Origin: Hanleya hanleyi
Taxonomy: Eukaryota > Mollusca > Polyplacophora > Lepidopleurida > Hanleyidae
Direction of reading: 5' to 3'
Length of the DNA stretch: 64,000 nt
Assembly: GCA_036873755.1 (NCBI GenBank)
Contig: JAVTVY010025318.1
Location: 1-64,000 of the forward strand
A program made the translations under genes and the position numbers. The notes below the pieces were generated by a model, which ran no database searches, was not told the DNA's origin, and saw nothing but the letters and a program-made list of their open reading frames with translations. Positions 26,901-39,274 of this stretch are shown here, one piece after another (the first letter of the stretch is position 1; each line of letters begins with the position of its first letter).

Positions 26901-29709
26901 CCCTCCACAGCAGGTTGTGTATACCTCCAACACAGCCTACCCTCCACAACAGGTTGTATATGCCTCCAACGCAGCCTACCCTCGTCAGACCACCACCTAT
27001 GCCTACCCTGGACAAGTTTTGTATGGCTCCAACCCATCTCAGTATGGTGAGTTTGACAGTTTACGTCTGCCTATTATTTTATCCAGTAAAGTCTGCAGGA
27101 TTATCAATTGTGGTGGTGTACCTTGTTCTTACCTTGTGCTTAGGCCCACAGAGGCACTGCCTAGACTTATCATAACCTAAACCCTCTATAGTCTAAAAAC
27201 CCCTACCGGTCTGCTACCCATTACCCTATATATTCTAAAATCATCAATCATTGCCCCACCATAATCCAGTAAATATTCTGTAGCTGTTCCGCATCTTCCT
27301 CATCCACCATCTTGAAATAAAATTTAATAGACATTCCTCCCCACACCCATGTTATTTTGAAAACTTTCATTATGTTACATGTAAATAAAACTGGTATGTA
27401 AAAGAAAGAAATTATATTGTGATACATTTAAAATTATACCATTACACACTGAATATTTAATGCATGTATTGCCAGAGAATTGCCAGAATTAGGTCACAAA
27501 ATTAACAAATTTCATGCTACATGTAGTTAAAGGTCAACCCAAACAGAATTTTTTTTGGTCTAAAAATCCTTAAAAATCATAGTTCATACTTCACTTTGTA
27601 TGAAAAAAATATTGAAAAAATTCTAATCTGATCAGAAACACACGTAATATGGGAGCAAAGTGGGCTTTTCCACACTTTCACAGCTGGGTTGATGACGTCA
27701 CGCAGGGAAGTTGCCTGAGAAAAAACAGCGGATAACATGGAAAGCGAGTGCAGTCAGAGCTCCGGTTCAGATGTCGATTCGAGCGATATCAACTGCTTAG
27801 ATGGAAATATTTTTCGCCAAGAAGATGAAATAGACATAGAGGAGGATGATGACGGGCAAATTAACAGTTGTTTGCAGACCAACGGCGGAATTCAGCCCTA
27901 TCAATTTGAGCCGTACGGCTCCGATTCTGACAGTGACAATCACTCTGACAACGTGGAACTCGACGACGACAGGATTCGGAGAGGTCGTTTGTTGAATACA
28001 GATTGGTATGCAACTTGACTGGAAACCTTATTATCTTCATCTATAAGACCAAATGTCCATATATTTCAAACTGTATTGAATGTAGAACGATTCTGTGATG
28101 TAACGAACGAGCACATCTGTGTTGTTATTGTTGTTACTGACCGAGGCAGCCTTTTCGAAGGGATAAACTCCGGGATTCGGCAGTATGGACAGTAAACTGT
28201 TGATAACTCTACTGATATACGCCCGACTTGAATTTTGTTTGTTTTCCCATAATCCCCATGAAATACCAATTTCAGAATTATATAGTTTGATAAAAAAACT
28301 TTGGACATTCATGGCGAAAAGTAAGCCGTGGTGAGTGGATCGGCATTCACATTTGCTCAATTTTCGACAAATTACCTCAATTAAATTGAAATCGAATGAT
28401 ATTCCCACAATCTCAAATGTCAAGGGATTATGAAAGTATAATTATCACTTCTGTATCTACAGCCATTCACTCCAATTGGTGTTTTTTATTTATTTACTTA
28501 GTAGTAAAATAGTATAAATAAATAGTATATAATTTAGATAATTTATTTGCGTGAAGTTTGTGCCAACATTTGGCTAAAAACGCATACATAGAATGAATAA
28601 AATTGAACATACAAATACAGACATAAAGACACATTGGAACAAATGGTTAAACGTGTATATATGAAATAGAGACTCATCCAGTCTAACCTGTAGGAGCTCA
28701 AGCAACAAATGCCACGCGAGAGCGAGCAGGGCATGTACAGCCGTCCCCCTGCCCGAGGCCTCGCTTGCAGGCTAGGTTCGTTCAGCCGATGTCCGTGATA
28801 GATTCTCCTTGTCCAATTTCTTTACCGTCACATTCTGATTGTTCTTACGTTTGATAGTTGGAATAGCTGTTCTCTTTAGTTTTGGTTTGTACCCGAATTC
28901 AACTGCTACGCTGTAGATGTCCTCGAATGATGTCTTTCTGTCAAAATGTGCCGAGCAAATTATACGAGTACTGGCTCGGGCCCTCTTTCCACACTCTCGT
29001 GTTGCGTACAAATTTCGTCCAATTTGCAGCGATTTTCTCGTCTTTGGGCCACAAATGAATACTAACACCGTCATCTGTAGTAAAACTGCAACCTCCCACT
29101 ACACAACGTCGCGGCATATTTAAAAAATGATGCCCCGATACTCCGAAAATCTCCAGAAATCAGCAGCTACATACGACTGTGGTATACGGCTTTAACATAG
29201 AGAATACAAGACGGCTTCCCTCCGTGACGTCACAGCTGGAATTGACAGGAGAGCGATTTTCACCTTTCAAACGGCAATATCTCGCCAACCAGACTGCACA
29301 AAATTATGAAAAAAATATCATTATTTTCAGAATCGAAAGGACTATTTTTTTATATTTTTGACCTCAGAGCGTTTGGGTTGACCTTTAATATGGAAAATTA
29401 TAGGAATTCACATCTTTTGCTGATAGAGCATGATTTTATTTATGCAAAATAGTTTTATGACCTTCTGTGCACTCACCCACTGCATATCAAATGTTTATTA
29501 ATCTCCATAGTCATGATAACAATGTTGTTACTGTTCTCTTGTATTCTGCAGTGGTACAACCCCCAAACCAGACCACGGTGATCTACACAGATGACGGATA
29601 TTACCGTGGTCGTCGTGGTCGTCGTGGTTACAATGGTGACATGGCGACCGGGTTTGTGGCCGGGGCAGCACTGGGCACAATGATGTGGTCTCCTATGTTA
29701 TTTTGGTGA
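23915..29709 (+). CDS. PLEKHB2-like: PLEKHB/evectin-like PH-domain protein, five coding exons
   Basis: Exons 23,915-23,966, 24,991-25,136, 25,537-25,643, 26,757-27,046 and 29,552-29,709 have matching phases and GT-AG borders and give 250 aa. Residues about 8-105 form a PH domain (AKAGWMYRL...RWKKNWFVLYHNGDLKYFD...ESPDDMRAWQILLEEAR), followed by a Pro/Tyr-rich linker with two QQVVY(T/A)SN(T/A)AYP repeats and a conserved C-terminus (FVAGAALGTMM) that is hydrophobic and probably membrane-embedded. This architecture is that of evectins (PLEKHB1/2), which bind phosphatidylserine on recycling endosomes and act in retrograde membrane traffic. Intron 1 holds a fold-back MITE and intron 4 a Kolobok-like element. 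The start is the only Met before the PH domain in this exon; an upstream non-coding exon is likely. Confidence 0.88.
23994..24342. mobile_element. Fold-back MITE in intron 1
   Basis: CAGGCCCAGGAAA at the left end and TTTCCTGGGCCTG at the right. The arms continue as inverted copies (CACTTCAGTTCCTTGT) for roughly 150 bp each. No coding content. Confidence 0.7.
24991..25136 (+). other. Exon 2 of the PH-domain gene
   Basis: Acceptor CCCTGCAG ends at 24,990; donor GTAAAC follows. Encodes the beta1-beta4 region of the PH domain (HRWKKNWFVLYHNGDLKYFD). Confidence 0.85.
25537..25643 (+). other. Exon 3 of the PH-domain gene
   Basis: Acceptor TTGTAG, donor GTGAGT. Encodes the beta5-beta7 region and the start of the C-terminal helix (LRNGEWNLCAESPDDMR). 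Confidence 0.85.
26757..27046 (+). other. Exon 4 of the PH-domain gene
   Basis: Acceptor TTCCAG, donor GTGAGT. Encodes the end of the PH domain (AWQILLEEARLM) and the Pro/Tyr repeat linker. Confidence 0.85.
27737..28018 (+). CDS. Acidic N-terminal exon inside the Kolobok-like element
   Basis: 93 aa, rich in Ser/Asp/Glu, ending DRIRRGRLLNTDW just before a possible donor (GTATGC at about 28,004). The NTDW ending after an acidic leader recalls the start of P2X7-ballast-like zinc domains in transposon-borne proteins, but the following exon is not seen. It is probably the 5' remnant of a lost gene. Confidence 0.4.
   Translation: MESECSQSSGSDVDSSDINCLDGNIFRQEDEIDIEEDDDGQINSCLQTNGGIQPYQFEPYGSDSDSDNHSDNVELDDDRIRRGRLLNTDWYAT
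28772..29117 (-). pseudogene. THAP-domain protein fragment, frameshifted
   Basis: The ATG at 29,117 reads MPRRCVVGGCS, the C-x4-C start of a THAP zinc finger, with the Trp of NWTKFV. The frame then closes near 28,960, and CSAHFD, the C-x2-H ligands, lies in the neighbouring frame, followed by GYKPKLKRTAIPTI, which corresponds to the end of THAP domains. One frameshift thus splits the C2CH finger. THAP domains bind DNA in P-element/Kolobok-type transposases. Confidence 0.65.
29552..29709 (+). other. Last coding exon of the PH-domain gene
   Basis: Acceptor TATTCTGCAG, stop TGA at 29,707-29,709. Encodes the Arg/Gly-rich turn and conserved hydrophobic C-terminus. The 3'UTR runs on; candidate AATAAA signals lie near 30,060. 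Confidence 0.85.
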
Positions 29710-31100
29710 AAGAGTGGAAGTGTGTTGGTAAATCAGAAAATGATTGCTCATGGACAAGATTGTTTCATATCTTAAGAACAGACTATATTTTACTGATCTG
29801 GATTGATATGACATGGATAGTATGTACAGGGTACTGTGTATATGAGGTAGACGTAAACTTAAATGTGCAAACATTTCAGTCGCAGAGCAGAGTGGGGGTT
29901 TTTTCCAGGCATGGAAAAGGAGCTTCATTAAATTTAGAAATTTCTCATTTTTTATTTTCATTTCAGATTGACAATGAATTTTGTACCTTATTTGATGAAC
30001 CATTTTACTCTTGGCTTTATTCTCAAACCACTTTTCCCCAAATCAGTGGAGGACAGTGATAATAAATGTATAGCATGTGTGTATCATTATCATAACAATT
30101 TGTGAGGCATTGACATAAATAAATCTAGGATGACAGCGTTTCATTAAAAAGGGGTTCATTTAATGGATTTTGGGGACATACCAGAGTTGTTCCTTGATCG
30201 CATTATGAGGACTGATAGACATGGGTGGGAATGGATACGGGGGGGGGGGGGTAGATATAGAAGCTGTATTTCCGAGTCATATTATGTATTTGAAATATTT
30301 TGGAAATGATGTTAACATGGTTAAGTAAAAGTGTAAATGTATGTGAGGATATTGTGTTCTCAATATTATACCATATTAGATGTAATTTAGTGTACATTTC
30401 TCCTTCTAATTGATGCCATCATGGTGCTATAGCTCAAACTGTATATACCTATTCTGTTATGCTTTATATGAAAATGATCATATCCAATTACCATTGTACC
30501 ATTACCCCCTCCTCCCCCCCCCCCCCAACACACACACGCACACAACAGTCTCATTCTCTCGCAGCATTAGAAGTTCAAATGGTTCTACATTATCAGGTTG
30601 GACAATTGGAAGTGCCCCATATCACAGATTTAACACCCCAGTGATCCTAATCTCCAACTCTCGTGGTGACCACATCACAGTTCCCCTATGTTTATTGACC
30701 ATATTTTTCCATCCCTCCAGAATATTTGAACTTGTGCCATACCTGAACTTTTTTTTGGTATGTAAGCAATATACCCATATGTTCAAAGGGGTTTTAGCCT
30801 TTAAGTACATCTACCTAGTATAATCCGTGGCGTGTCCGACGACGACTCCTACTCCGCTTTACTCAGCGGGTCGCATAGGTGTGGCGCGGGATAGGGTGGG
30901 GCGAGAGACCTGGGGTTTTCACTACCTGAGATTCCATGGGCCAGGCTTGCACCCTACAGTAGAATGGGTCGACTGCGCATGCGCGATGAGTAGTGCGCGA
31001 TGAGTAGTATAGAAAGGGCACGCGATCTCCCTAGTTCATCTAATTTTAAGCTTGAAAGACCTGCGACAAGTACTGCCCAATCAGGCTACCCAAACTCACA
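29710..31100. other. 3' flank of the PH-domain gene, no further gene seen
   Basis: Contains a G-run at 30,240-30,250, a C-run with (CA)n near 30,505-30,545, and a GC-richer stretch (30,830-31,030) with TGCGCATGCGCGA resembling the NRF1-like sites of the viral termini. No supported ORF. Confidence 0.4.
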
Positions 31101-31101
31101 G

Positions 31102-31217
31102 AGCATGTGGTGTCGCTGGGGCATAACAGTAGCATGTGGTGTCGCTGGGGCATAACAGTAGCATGTGGTGTCGCTGGGGCATAACAGTAGCATGTGGTGT
31201 CGCTGGGGCATAACAGT
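31102..31217. repeat. Four perfect 29-bp tandem repeats
   Basis: Unit AGCATGTGGTGTCGCTGGGG plus CATAACAGT at 31,102, 31,131, 31,160 and 31,189, with a partial fifth copy at 31,218. Confidence 0.9.
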
Positions 31218-31321
31218 AGCATGTGGAGAATTGGCCAGTTATGTTATGCCCATTTCCAACTGTTGCAATGGAAAAGGAAAATTAGCATGAGTGCACCGTT
31301 AATCCAAAGCAGTATCACTTC

Positions 31322-31420
31322 AGAATGAGTGAGTGAGTAGGATTTAACATTGTTCTCAACAATATTTCAGTCACATCATAACGATGCCTACATGTGGCAG
31401 AACATCATTGTATAACTCTA
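31322..31420. repeat. Interspersed repeat fragment of molluscan type
   Basis: GAGTGAGTGAGTAGGATTTAACATTGTT followed by an AATATTTCAGTCACATCA and TGCCTACATG segment. Diverged relatives lie near 54,300-54,380 and 61,820-61,870. The class is inferred from general familiarity. Confidence 0.35.
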
Positions 31421-31430
31421 TGGAAGGGTT

Positions 31431-31905
31431 TTAATCTATTTGAGCACCAAAAAATCATTAAAAAACACAGAAATCCCACATATTTCATATAAGGATCCAA
31501 TATGGCATTTCAGAGATTATCCTGGTGCATATTTTTGGAACTATTACAGGATCCTTCAATAGAATCATATTGGATATTTCAGAAAACCTGATAATTCTTC
31601 AGTCAAATTCTGTAGGATCCTACTGGCGAATCCTTTCTCGGTCCTATTGGAAAAAGGAGTTGGGTCAACAACTTCTGGATCAGTTTCTAGTTAAGCATGG
31701 CAAGGTACATTCATCATGTTGATGGACTTACCCCACAGGCTATCTTTTGTTTAGCTCTTGGTAATCTACGACTAAACATGTTAAAAAGAGGCCAAACAAG
31801 AGACAATCATATGGAGTCCACCAAAATGGTGTCTAATATTACAACAGCCTATCATACCTATTGTCTGTATATGAGGCTCATATAGCCAGGATATCTTGAG
31901 GGATG
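31431..31905. repeat. 475-bp segment, first copy of a recent duplication
   Basis: Matches 33,931-34,414 essentially without substitutions; the only indel I see is 9 extra bases in the second copy. No function seen. Confidence 0.85.
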
Positions 31906-33449
31906 GTTCACTTTTGTGTCAAAATGGGACATCAGAGGGTTCACTCTGAATGAAAGAGACACTTAGTTTGAGGGAGGGAGGGGGGGGGGAGGAGGCTCGC
32001 TTCTATCTGAAAAAAGCATTTGTATGGAGAAAAAAAAAAATACAAAAACTCTCTGAACCAGTTTTGTTTGAGTTCAGTTAGAATTATTTTATCTGTATTC
32101 AAATGCTTTTTGGTATTTAATAACTGTTCACCAATGTTCAACAAAGACAAAGTCATCAAGTGATCTCTCTCTCTTTTATTTGTTGAAGATTCCTTCTGGG
32201 TGTTTTGTCTTTACAAGTATGGTGCTGTCAACTATAGAAGCTTGCATGAATCCTTCTCTACTCTAACTTGCGTAACAGCTGACGTGAAGTCCAAGCAATT
32301 TAGAGAGAGAAAGTTGGCCATACAAATGTATACTAGGTTCAATTCACAAGAGTATGAGCTAATATGGAAGTCTTCTGGTTGTTCAGAGAGAGGCTGTGGG
32401 TTAGCTGACCACTGATTTGCGCACTGTCATTTTCTTTGAAAGAATCCTATTGCTTTGTGGCATGCCACACACCAGATTATTACGTATTCAACTGCACTGA
32501 CATGAGTATTTATAAAATTTGTGACACTTTTCAAGTTTGACATTTACTTATCAGAAAGAATTGTTTCTAAATAGACTCACATGTTAAAGAAAGACAGACA
32601 CCAAACTCATAATCACATAACACAGATGTATTATTGTCATTTTGGGTACAAGAAAGATGGTCTTAATTTGAAAATGAATGTAACAATCTTGGTAAACTCG
32701 ATTGCTTGATTGGGGATATTAATCTGACATCCAGAATAAAAAAGTAAAATCTGGCAAACCCATTCTCTTCATATCACCTTTTGAGATCTAGATCAGCCAA
32801 TCGCAGAACTTTGTCTTTCATCTTGCATATGATTGGTGTGATTTCCTTGAGACCTGTGTGAGGTGATGTGTCTGTGTATAACATGTGTAAGGACAGTGTC
32901 TCGTCTAGAATGGCTTTATACAGAAACTTCATTGCATCAAAGGATATCTTCCAGTTTTGGAAAAGTTCATTGGTCAACTCATATTTTTCCAAATTTAAAT
33001 CGGGCATTGGCATGCTTGGGTAGGAAATTGGAAGACCATTCAGCCAATAGTATTAATGTATCTGTGAAGTTGATCATTGCAGATCCACACAAGGTTTCCA
33101 CAGTGATTGGATGAGAGTCTGAGATCATTACATGTACAGTTTGCCGAGATTGAAGATTGTATATGGATTTATTGCTATCATCTGTTACCATATTATAAAC
33201 GCTGCAGTACTGTACAATATATATGGCATCATTATATATACTTCATCTTTGTGTGCATTTGAATGTGCTGATAAATATTGGAGAATCATACAAAAAAACC
33301 CTGTGTTTATATAAGTGCATCTGTTGTCAAATATTCCCTGTGATATAAATATAATGTGTATGATCATGTGATTTGTTGTTTGCATGTACTGTTATGATAG
33401 GTATATCATCTTGTCACCGGTGGCGGAACAATAGTACAACATAATATAG
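31906..33449. other. Intergenic; possible broken exon at 32,774-33,191 (-)
   Basis: Two overlapping minus-strand frames (33,191-32,979 and 33,013-32,774) read on from one another with one frame change and look protein-like (SHPITVETLCGSAM, then YELTNELFQNWKISFDAMKFLYKAI). No family is recognised. It could be a pseudogene or chance. Confidence 0.25.
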
Positions 33450-34840
33450 GATGTACAGTGAGCCCTGTAAATACTGGCACCTGTGTAAACCAACCAATCT
33501 CTAAATACTGGTATTATCCATAGTGCCAATACTTACATTTAAAGTGTGTTGAACCTTGATAAACCAGAACCCTGTCCAAACCGACACTATAATCTGGTCC
33601 CATACTGGCATTATCCATACCATCAATACTTACATTTAAAGTATGTTGAACCTTGATAAACTAGAACCCTGTCCAAACCGACACTATAATCTGGTCCCAT
33701 ACTGGCATTATCCATACCATCAATACTTACATTTGAAGTATGTTGAACCTTGATAAACTAGAACCCTGTCCAAACCGACACTATAATCTGGTCCCATACT
33801 GGCATTATCCATACCATCAATACTTACATTTAAAGTATGTTGAACCTTGATAAACTAGAACCCTGTCCAAACCGACACTATAATCTGGTCCCATACTGGC
33901 ATTATCCATACCATCAATACTATAATCTATTTAATCTATTTGAGCACCAAAAAATCATTAAAAAACACAGAAATCCCACATATTTCATATAAGGATCCAA
34001 TATCATGAATATGGCATTTCAGAGATTATCCTGGTGCATATTTTTGGAACTATTACAGGATCCTTCAATAGAATCATATTGGATATTTCAGAAAACCTGA
34101 TAATTCTTCAGTCAAATTCTGTAGGATCCTACTGGCGAATCCTTTCTCGGTCCTATTGGAAAAAGGAGTTGGGTCAACAACTTCTGGATCAGTTTCTAGT
34201 TAAGCATGGCAAGGTACATTCATCATGTTGATGGACTTACCCCACAGGCTATCTTTTGTTTAGCTCTTGGTAATCTACGACTAAACATGTTAAAAAGAGG
34301 CCAAACAAGAGACAATCATATGGAGTCCACCAAAATGGTGTCTAATATTACAACAGCCTATCATACCTATTGTCTGTATATGAGGCTCATATAGCCAGGA
34401 TATCTTGAGGGATGATTCCGACACTATAATCTGGTCCCATACTGGCATTATCCATACCATCAATACTTACATTTAAAGTATGTTGAACCTTGATAAACTA
34501 GAACCCTGTCCAAACCGACACTATAATCTGGTCCCATACTGGCATTATCCATACCATCAATACTTACATTTGAAGTATGTTGAACCTTGATAAACTAGAA
34601 CCCTGTCCAAACCGACACTATAATCTGGTCCCATACTGGCATTATCCATACCATCAATACTTACAGTTAAAGTATGTTGAACCTCGATAAATCAGAACCC
34701 TGTCCAAACCGACACTCTAATCTGGTCCCATACTGGCATTATCCATACCATCAGTACTTACATTTAAAGTACCGGTATGTTGAACCTTGATAAACTAGAA
34801 CCCTGTCCAAACCGACACTATAATCTGGTCCCATGCATGG
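33450..34840. repeat. 97-bp satellite array interrupted by the duplicated segment
   Basis: Units near 33,541, 33,638, 33,735 and 33,832 (spacing exactly 97) contain TATGTTGAACCTTGATAAAC and CTGTCCAAACCGACACTATA. The array resumes at about 34,418 after the 484-bp insert and ends near 34,835. Confidence 0.85.
33931..34414. repeat. Second copy of the duplicated segment, inside the satellite
   Basis: Copy of 31,431-31,905 with 9 extra bases (ATCATGAAT) near 34,004. Confidence 0.85.
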
Positions 34841-36949
34841 TTGGTTTACACAGGTTTCACTGTACATACACAACAGTTTAATTTCCCATTTAGTAATGCT
34901 GGATCTGATCAATTAAAAATGGTGGAGGGTCAAAAACATCTTTACAGAATTTTATGTATTTATTAATCCACTATTCCCCTAATTTTAATAGGGGCAATCA
35001 AATGACTCCGGTGCAATATAGGTTGATCAGAATATGACACCAAAGTTTGGGGGTGATCAAATTATTAGAAGATGTACCGTAAACCTACATACAAATTTAT
35101 ACCTGAACATTTTGTCTCCAGGTGGAACTAGAGCTAGATGATACCAGCATATATCTGGGGCTCCCACAACAGCACATTTCAGTTCTGGGCAGAATGCAGT
35201 GATAGGGAAATTTCTCTCTGGGTTCTCCCTATGCTTGTAAGTGGGAAAGCCCATGCTTTTGCATTGTTTGTAAATGTTTACAGGTGTAAATTACCATAAT
35301 TTTAGTTTGTGTAAGCATGGTAATCTCATCGTTGAATAATGACCAGTAAAGTAACTCAAACTGGCAACCAGCTGCCAGGCCTTTTACCTCTAAAATTATG
35401 GGTTATGTATCAAACAGGTGAACATGCATGGTTGCCAGGATTTTACCAATGTTGTTTCATGATAATTCTATAATACACGAACTGTTCGTTAATTCATGTT
35501 TTGAAGTTTAAATTTTATATGATCTTATATTCTTCTAGTCGACCAGAAATATATAGTACTGTCATTAAATGAAGCATAATTTCTGAACGTAATAATGTTA
35601 TTAATATACGGCTGTGCTTTTTTCATATAGAGCTACATATATGTGCTTTAATTGTTTGAATTGTGAAATAAATTCATTGGAATAAAAGCTGCGTGGACGT
35701 TGAAGTTGAATTGATATCTTGGACTGTCGCTTGTGTAATCCAGAAAATCTGGGACACTCACAGATTATCTCAGATTTTCCTGTCAAGAAACATTTTGTAA
35801 AATTTGGAACTCGCCACTCCATTGAGGACGTGGAACCAGACAGAACCATAATCAATTTTCTACGTTCCCACTTCGAACCTTCACTATTCAAAATCCGAGG
35901 TGTAAATTTCACCTACGAACGTTCGACGAACCAATCAGAACCTACACACCGATTGTCAGTGGAGTGACATCATCCTCAAGTAGCAGCGTCATTCCTCCTA
36001 ATATGGTGAGTAGTAGGTAGCGAGGGTTTCGAGCGCACTTTTCCAGGGAGGTAACTCTTGGTTCCCCTTTTCACGGGGCGATGTAGGCCCGTAGGGACTA
36101 ATGGTCCTGTCTTGTAGTCAGAATAAATTGAGCTGCAGCTCTGTGTCTTGCTAACACAGCAAAAGATAGAGTTCTTACGCGACAAGAAAGAGGTCTGAAA
36201 CTTCCTTCTTTAGAGTGTCCAGGTTTCTGTGTTTTTAATGTCCGCGTATAGCTGCAGGTCTGATATGTTTAAGTTAAATTTCCATTTATCTAATTTTATG
36301 TGTGTTTTCGTTCATTTTCCAGTGGCACTACTTTCGTGCTCAAAATATGTCGTCTGCTAAACCACAGATTTTGAGAGGCGCATGTTGAGTGATTTTGTGA
36401 GACTAACTCATTCTCATTAGAAAGCGTGGTTGGGCAGTAATTTAGCATTAAATAATACCAGTATAAGTGTAATTCATTGTAGAAAACAATGGGATATTTC
36501 ACTTTGCCTGTATTCATTTACATTTTCATGAAATATGTGTGTTGAGTTACAGTTTGGAATTTTCGCCATTTAAGCTTACCCCTCAAGACCCTCTGCATTA
36601 TCTTTTTATAGTAAGTTTCTAAAATCCAGTGGTGGTCAAATCATTTACGTAATAATTTCCCTGTATTCAGAAATGTTTTCTTTGCATTCTGCTTCTGAAA
36701 TATTCATGGAATGTTGCACACATTTCCCCCTGATCTACATGAAGAGCTCTGCATATGCTGTGTTTGAAGCTGTAAGGTGACAGGGGAGATAACCAATAGA
36801 ACTGTAATATACTAGAGTTGGACTGACAGGAGGAGGTACATGAAACAATATGATGCCACGAGAGGATGCATCCCAGCATAGCTCCAGTCCATCTAACCAT
36901 GAGGATTTTACATTGTTTCTCAATACTCAACCTTTACCCCTCGGCCAAT
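34841..36949. other. Intergenic, no gene seen
   Basis: No convincing ORF. A segment at 36,030-36,115 (GGGAGGTAACTCTTGG, GGGGCGATGTAGGCCC) resembles GAGTTACCTCCC blocks of the element C terminus near 14,785-14,880 in inverse orientation, which hints at a terminal-repeat relic. Confidence 0.35.
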
Positions 36950-37860
36950 TTTGGCCATGGGATATTGTCGACTTGTACGTCCGTCTGTTCGTACGTCCGT
37001 ACGTCAGTTGGCAATACGAAAGTTGGTATACATCATCGATACATCAAGCAACTTTCAATGAATTACCAAACCGGCTTTTCTGATTAGCTGGAAATCCTGG
37101 AAGCCATCTTTAATTTATGCAAAATCGATAATGATACATATCTCTGTTACCATTCAATTGTTTTATATGAAAGTTGGTATACATCATCAATGCATACAGA
37201 TACTTTAAATCGGGACCTGATTGACTGAAAACCTTGGCTGCCATCTTTAATTTATGCAAAAACTTTAATGATATATATCTCTGATATCATTTAAGTGTTC
37301 TATACTAAACTTGGTATACAGCATCGATGTATCAAGAGACTTGCAATGAATAACCACATCAGTTCCTCTGAGTGGGAAGAAGGATGGGCGGACATCTTAA
37401 ATTTATGCAAAATCATTAATGATCTCGTTCTCCGATACCATTCAAGTGCTCGATGTAAAATTTGGTATACATCATCGATGCATCAAGAGACTTACGACAA
37501 ATGACCGTTCTGGTTTCTCTGATTGGGTGGAAACCTTGGTGGCCATCTTTAATTTATGCAAAATCTTTAATGATGTATATCTCTGATACCATTTCAGTGT
37601 TCTATACGAAACTTGGTATACAGCATCAATGTATCAAGTGACTTTCAATTAATAACCACATCAGTTCCTCTGAGTGGTGGGAAGGATGAGCGGCCATCTT
37701 TAATTTATGCGAAATCATTAATGATCTCTATCTCTGATACTGTTTAAATGCTCGATGTAAAATTTGGTATACATCATTGATGCATCAAGAAATTTATGTA
37801 ATGAATACCGGTTTCTCTGATTGGACGGAAACCTTGGGGGTCATTCCTAATTGCAAAATT
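36950..37860. repeat. Six tandem repeats of about 148 bp
   Basis: TTGGTATACATCATCGATG-type cores near 37,023, 37,171, 37,312, 37,461, 37,612 and 37,766, each followed by CTGATT(G)G...GGAAACC and AATTTATGCAAAAT. It starts with a CGTCCGTCTGTTCGTACGTC leader. Confidence 0.75.
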
Positions 37861-38273
37861 TTTGATAATCTGTATATTTGTGACTTGACTGCTTGGTGTT
37901 CCTGACATCTTGTTTCAAATTGAGTACATTATGAATGTACCCTGAGCCGAGAGGTTTTCAGATGCGCAGCTTCGTATTATTATTCACTGCTGAAGGATAT
38001 GCTTTCGATTATCTGAAAAAAAGTGAAATTTTTTACGAATATTGGTAACATGCAGTGAAGACATTATTTTATCATTTCATCAGGTTGGTTTCATATTAAA
38101 TGTCTGTCCCAGCAGGTTTTTAAAAGATATATATATGTGTACAATTACACTAATGCCCTAGAGATCCTTGTTGAGAGGAATGTGTGAGACTACAAGTATG
38201 GCTCTTCGCCATGAGATGGAACATAAAGAGTTGGTGGAATTATTCCAACAGCCTATTTTGCATTTAAATAGCC

Positions 38274-38790
38274 CACGTCTCGTCATTTAGAACACGATGG
38301 GAAGGGTTTCGAAGCGAAATGGTGAAATTTTTGGAAAAAGTTTACCGAGGCCTGGGTAGGCCCATAGGCCTATACTGCATGGCTATGGAGGTATAGGTCC
38401 ATACGGGGTGAACGTTTTGGGGTCTAGGTGAGCCCCTAATGGTCCTGTGGTGTCGTATGAGGTCTTATTTTGAAGCTCTCGTGGAGTTTGTAATGTATCG
38501 ACTCATGGTTCGTCCGTATGCAAGAGTCTGCGCATGCGTAGTCTGTGTTTTAACCCACCACTAGGGGTTCATGGGTGTGGTTTGGTGGGCTGTAACGTCA
38601 CTTCCGGGTTTCACTAAAACTACCTTCGAACACAGAAGAGTTCCAATTTTTCCCGTACACGTAGGATCCGGATGTTCAACATCCGGGTTTTTACCCGGCC
38701 CGGCCCGGCCCGCCCCGGCCGCAGCGCGCGCGGGTTCTCCGGCCGCACGCGCGGGCGCGTCATCACCGGCAGTGCGCGGATGAATGTCGG
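38274..38790 (+). repeat. Left inverted repeat of element D
   Basis: Starts CACGTCTCGTCATTTAGAAC and is the inverted copy of 49,586 leftward. Includes an NRF1-like CTGCGCATGCG (38,529), an ETS/CRE site (38,593-38,612) and a CpG-rich block GCGCGCGCGGG (38,690-38,780), all mirrored on the right. Confidence 0.75.
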
Positions 38791-39274
38791 GTCAAAAGGT
38801 CACATCCAGGTCAAAAGGTCCAAGGTCTCCCTTTCGGCAAGGTTCGGCAACAATGTTGCGGCATCGATATACAGAGCTTGAACCCCAAAAGGGGATTGTA
38901 AATTAAACTGGGAAGGATGGGCAGTTCCATTTGGACCAATCAGCGGTCGAGAAAAGAGCCAATGAGCGATCGATAAAAGAACCAATGGACGGGTACTAGA
39001 ATTTCGCTCACGTCTGCGCCTACATCCGGGTACTGGGATGCTTTCGTCTACGTCCGCACCTACATCCGGGTTCTTGTACACCCGGGTAATGTTTTCTGGA
39101 CATGGATGGGTTACCTTTGGCTCCATTCTAGGCCACTGATTGGCTAATACGGTGTTCAAAGCCAGTTTCATGCATTATGCTCATATAGAAAACACACAAG
39201 ACAGGGTTTTTTGGTGAGATCTCATGTTTTTATTCAGTAACAACAACAACGTGAGAACAACCACGTGAAAACTG

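Larger units (their letters stand above)
27531..29384. mobile_element. Kolobok-like DNA transposon in intron 4 (TTAA duplication)
   Basis: A perfect 14-bp inverted terminus AGGTCAACCCAAAC (27,531-27,544 and 29,371-29,384) is flanked by TTAA on both sides (27,527-27,530 and 29,385-29,388). TTAA targets occur in piggyBac and Kolobok transposons; the THAP domain inside favours Kolobok. It contains an acidic plus-strand exon and a broken THAP gene on the minus strand, so it is a non-autonomous or decayed copy. Confidence 0.7.

Noticed and set aside
33450..34840. CRISPR-like array
   Set aside because: Units are direct 97-bp satellite copies without variable spacers, in a eukaryotic genome.
38800..39171. 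123-codon minus-strand ORF inside the left end of element D
   Set aside because: Runs through repeated CCTACATCCGGG motifs of the terminal region; composition not protein-like and no match in element C.
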